From Euphorbia lathyris (taxonomy: Eukaryota > Streptophyta > Magnoliopsida > Malpighiales > Euphorbiaceae): a DNA stretch of 64,000 nucleotides. Shown here piece after piece: positions 62,190 to 64,000 of the stretch. The notes under the pieces were generated by a model. That model ran no database searches, had not been told where the DNA came from, and saw only the letters and a list, made by a program, of their open reading frames with translations. The stretch covers positions 997,001 through 1,061,000 of the forward strand of contig NC_088913.1 of the NCBI RefSeq assembly GCF_963576675.1. Reading direction: 5' to 3'. The translations under genes and the position numbers were made by a program. Each line of letters starts with the position of its first letter. Positions within the stretch are counted from its first letter, which is position 1.

Positions 62190-62619
62190 CGATAATTTAT
62201 ATACAGAGAGAGGTGTAATGCGCGTATATCTTCCAAATTTCTATTTGGCCATGGAAGAAACCTTGCTCCTTCAGTAGAGGAGTGGTCACCCAAATTTCCA
62301 AAGGTTCTTGCTCTCTTTAAGTTTTTTATTTTTCCGCCGGCGACGTTGTGCAATCTGAGAAAGAGTAACATGAGTTTGATGCATTGATTTTATGTAGATC
62401 TTCCAAGCATCTACACAAATTCAAAGCATCAAACTCATGTTACTCTATTTGAGGTTGCATTATATTACCGGCGAAAAAACAAAAAAAAACAAAAAAAAAC
62501 TAAACGTGGATAGGAACCTTCCGAAATTTGGGTGAGTAAGGCTTCTTCTATGATCAAACGGAAATTTGGAAGATGTACCGTGCATTACACCTTTCTCTCG
62601 CTCTCTGTAAAACTTATCG
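62190..62619. repeat. Fold-back (inverted repeat) of about 430 bp
   Basis: CGATAATTTATATACAGAGAG ... AGGTGTAATGC at the left pairs with GCATTACACCTTTCTCTCG ... CTCTCTGTAAAACTTATCG at the right. The intervening arms match with gaps (TTCCAAATTTC / GAAATTTGGAAG) and converge on a near-perfect central hairpin at 62362-62446. It may be a MITE or a small-RNA-producing hairpin. Confidence 0.75.
62362..62446. ncRNA. Candidate small-RNA hairpin: 38-nt arms, 9-nt loop
   Basis: The 5' arm, from AGAGTAACATGAGTTTGATG to ...TATGTAGAT, pairs with the 3' arm, from ATCTACACAAATTC to ...CATGTTACTCT, with about three mismatches around the loop CTTCCAAGC. The outermost 21 bases pair perfectly. The shape fits a young microRNA-like or siRNA hairpin; expression is unknown, and a MITE centre is the alternative. 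Confidence 0.4.
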
Positions 62620-62866
62620 TCCCTCTTCATTTTCAGTCAATTGATAAATTATAATTTACTTATATTCGTATTAATATATTCATAAATTGAAGAGTGGTTG
62701 GGTCATAACTGCAAGAGTCGTGTCCAACCAGATAGTTATCCCGTGCAGTATGATTTTATAACTACAGAGATATGAGATGAGTTTGTGAGTATAAATTTCA
62801 CAAATAAAGCTAAGGTATAATATATAAATTGTGTCTATGATTATCTTCCTATTATATTTTTTCTAA

Positions 62867-63275
62867 GGCTTAATACATAAATAACCCCCTAAACTTGTCC
62901 AAATATTGCAACTGCCCCCCTCAACTTTCAATTGTAACAACTTACCCCTTAACCTTTTCCAATTGTAAAACGTAACCCCTCAAACTTGTCTAATTGTGAA
63001 ACACAATCCCAAATTGCTGACATGGATTGCAATTGAAGAAACACGTAAAATACAAAAACTGCAACATTTGTGGAGTGTGATAATCAGATCTTTGGCGTGA
63101 TATGAATCCAAGGAAACGTTTTTACGGTTGATCCAAGTACGAGATAAAAAAAATTCCCGATTTGGGGTTATGTTTTACAATTGGACAAGTTTAAGGGTAA
63201 GTTGTTACAATTGAAAGTTAAGGGGGTCAGTTACAACATTTGGACAAATTTAGAGGGTTATTTATGTATTAGGCC
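62867..63275. mobile_element. TIR element, 9-bp duplication TTTTTCTAA
   Basis: GGCTTAATACATAAATAACC at the left and GGTTATTTATGTATTAGGCC at the right are inverted repeats, and the arms pair for about 130 bp. TTTTTCTAA occurs at 62858-62866 and 63276-63284. The ends resemble those of 44875-45556 (GGCYTAATRCATA), so they belong to one Mutator-type family. Confidence 0.87.
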
Positions 63276-63396
63276 TTTTTCTAATTATTTTTTCTTTTCT
63301 TTTAGTAAGGAAAAAGTTTAGAGAGAGGTTTTGGAAGGAAAAACTTACAATAACTTAGATATTGATTTTAGGAATTCCAATATTCACATCCAGAAG

Positions 63397-63567
63397 ATGA
63401 TCATATATGTAATATTTTTTTTTTTGCTCCTTTTGTTTGCCGGAAACTATTGGGTAATAGAATTTTTTTTATTAAAAAATAAAATATTTTCCGGTATCGA
63501 CTACAACACTAAAAAATGGGAAGAAATAGTGGGTGAATACTATTTTCAAAAGAGTAAGAAGAAATAA
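63397..63567 (+). CDS. Small hydrophobic ORF, uncertain
   Basis: 57 codons from ATG 63397 start with a strongly hydrophobic stretch (MIIYVIFFFLLLLFAG) that could be a membrane helix, then a charged tail ending YYFQKSKKK. It is preceded by more codons without an ATG. AT-rich DNA produces such frames by chance, and I recognise no family. Confidence 0.2.
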   Translation: MIIYVIFFFLLLLFAGNYWVIEFFLLKNKIFSGIDYNTKKWEEIVGEYYFQKSKKK

Positions 63568-63864
63568 AGTAGAGTTCCAAATCGTTTAAGAAAATATTTT
63601 ACTATTTTACAATTACAAAACTAGCACCTTTTTGGGGGTTAGTTTTCATTTCTAACACACTTTCAAAATCTCACCAAAACTAACACATTTCATTAACTAA
63701 TTTCCAACCTTACCCTCATCTCTAACACTCCGCTTCCGCTCTTCAATATTCGAACTTCCATCACTCTAACCTAACACCCCTCTATTCATCTCTCTTACTT
63801 TCCGGCGATTCATTGGCCGATTCTGTACATTTCATCCGGCGAATCTCTGTTACTTGGAGTTGAC

Positions 63865-63924
63865 ATGGCGAGAACACAAAGCTCAGACAACGAATCGAAC
63901 TCAGAAGGAAGAACGAAAAAGAGG
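63865..63924 (+). CDS. First coding exon of a probable host gene (continues beyond the window)
   Basis: ATG at 63865 opens 20 codons, MARTQSSDNESNSEGRTKKR, ending at AGG|GTAAAT, a plausible 5' splice site at 63925. Upstream, 63680-63860 is a pyrimidine-rich leader (many CT and TCTAACA words), typical of plant 5' untranslated regions. The N-terminus is Ser/acidic, then basic. There is too little to name a family. Reading through the splice site gives only 40 more low-quality codons before the window edge. Confidence 0.5.
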
Positions 63925-64000
63925 GTAAATAACTTGACTTTACATTTGCGTTTCTCTCTTCTATTGCATGTACATTTGTTGTGTTTGAGAAGGAACATTT

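Noticed and set aside
62156..62371. Minus-strand frame in the left arm of the fold-back
   Set aside because: It lies wholly inside an inverted repeat whose other arm has no corresponding frame. Chance is more likely.
1..64000. tRNA genes near the primer-binding sites
   Set aside because: Only the 12-18-base complementary sites of the retroelements are present; no cloverleaf could be folded around them.

Overview
The window is nuclear DNA of a flowering plant, probably a eudicot. The evidence is nested Ty3/gypsy and copia LTR retrotransposons of plant-only lineages (Tat/Ogre-like with two RNase H domains, and Sirevirus-like with a third ORF), a plant mobile domain gene, F-box/FBD genes with plant-type introns, and many short inverted-repeat elements with 9-bp target duplications. 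I saw no convincing tRNA, rRNA or CRISPR. All calls come from reading the sequence; no search was run.

Layout. 1-831 is a minus-strand LTR fragment of family E1. 832-2060 is LTR-like non-coding remnant. About 2061-3683 plus 21801-30371 is an old minus-strand Tat-type element, E2, with gag-pro-RT-aRNase H-integrase in pieces at 25065-30021. Opposite to its pol, E2 carries plus-strand passenger genes: a Transposase_28-like/coiled-coil gene at 2423-3579 continuing at 21805-23124, and a zinc-knuckle gene at 23395-24021. E1 (3684-21800, plus strand, LTRs of 2.6-2.7 kb) inserted exactly at an intron/exon boundary of the first passenger gene. E1 has a fused gag-RT-RH-aRH-INT frame with four tandem gag cores and no visible protease. 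It also carries an antisense, intron-containing plant mobile domain (PMD) gene with its own TATA box. E3 (30372-41899, minus) is a Sirevirus-like copia element with an env-like third ORF; its outer 3' LTR end is missing and it abuts a truncated E2 LTR.

41900-64000 is gene-poor and AT-rich. It holds a tandemly duplicated locus (two broken F-box/FBD genes plus duplicated downstream sequence), a degenerate second copy of the E2 passenger ORF, and at least eight short TIR elements, many nested in each other and most with recognisable 9-bp duplications (Mutator-type). It also has a compact fold-back at 62362-62446 and, at the right edge, the first exon of what looks like an ordinary host gene.

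Two themes recur. Both Tat-type elements carry antisense genes with introns and TATA boxes between pol and the 3' LTR. And E1's transcribed non-coding parts contain families of hairpins whose loops are conserved while their stems differ but still pair.
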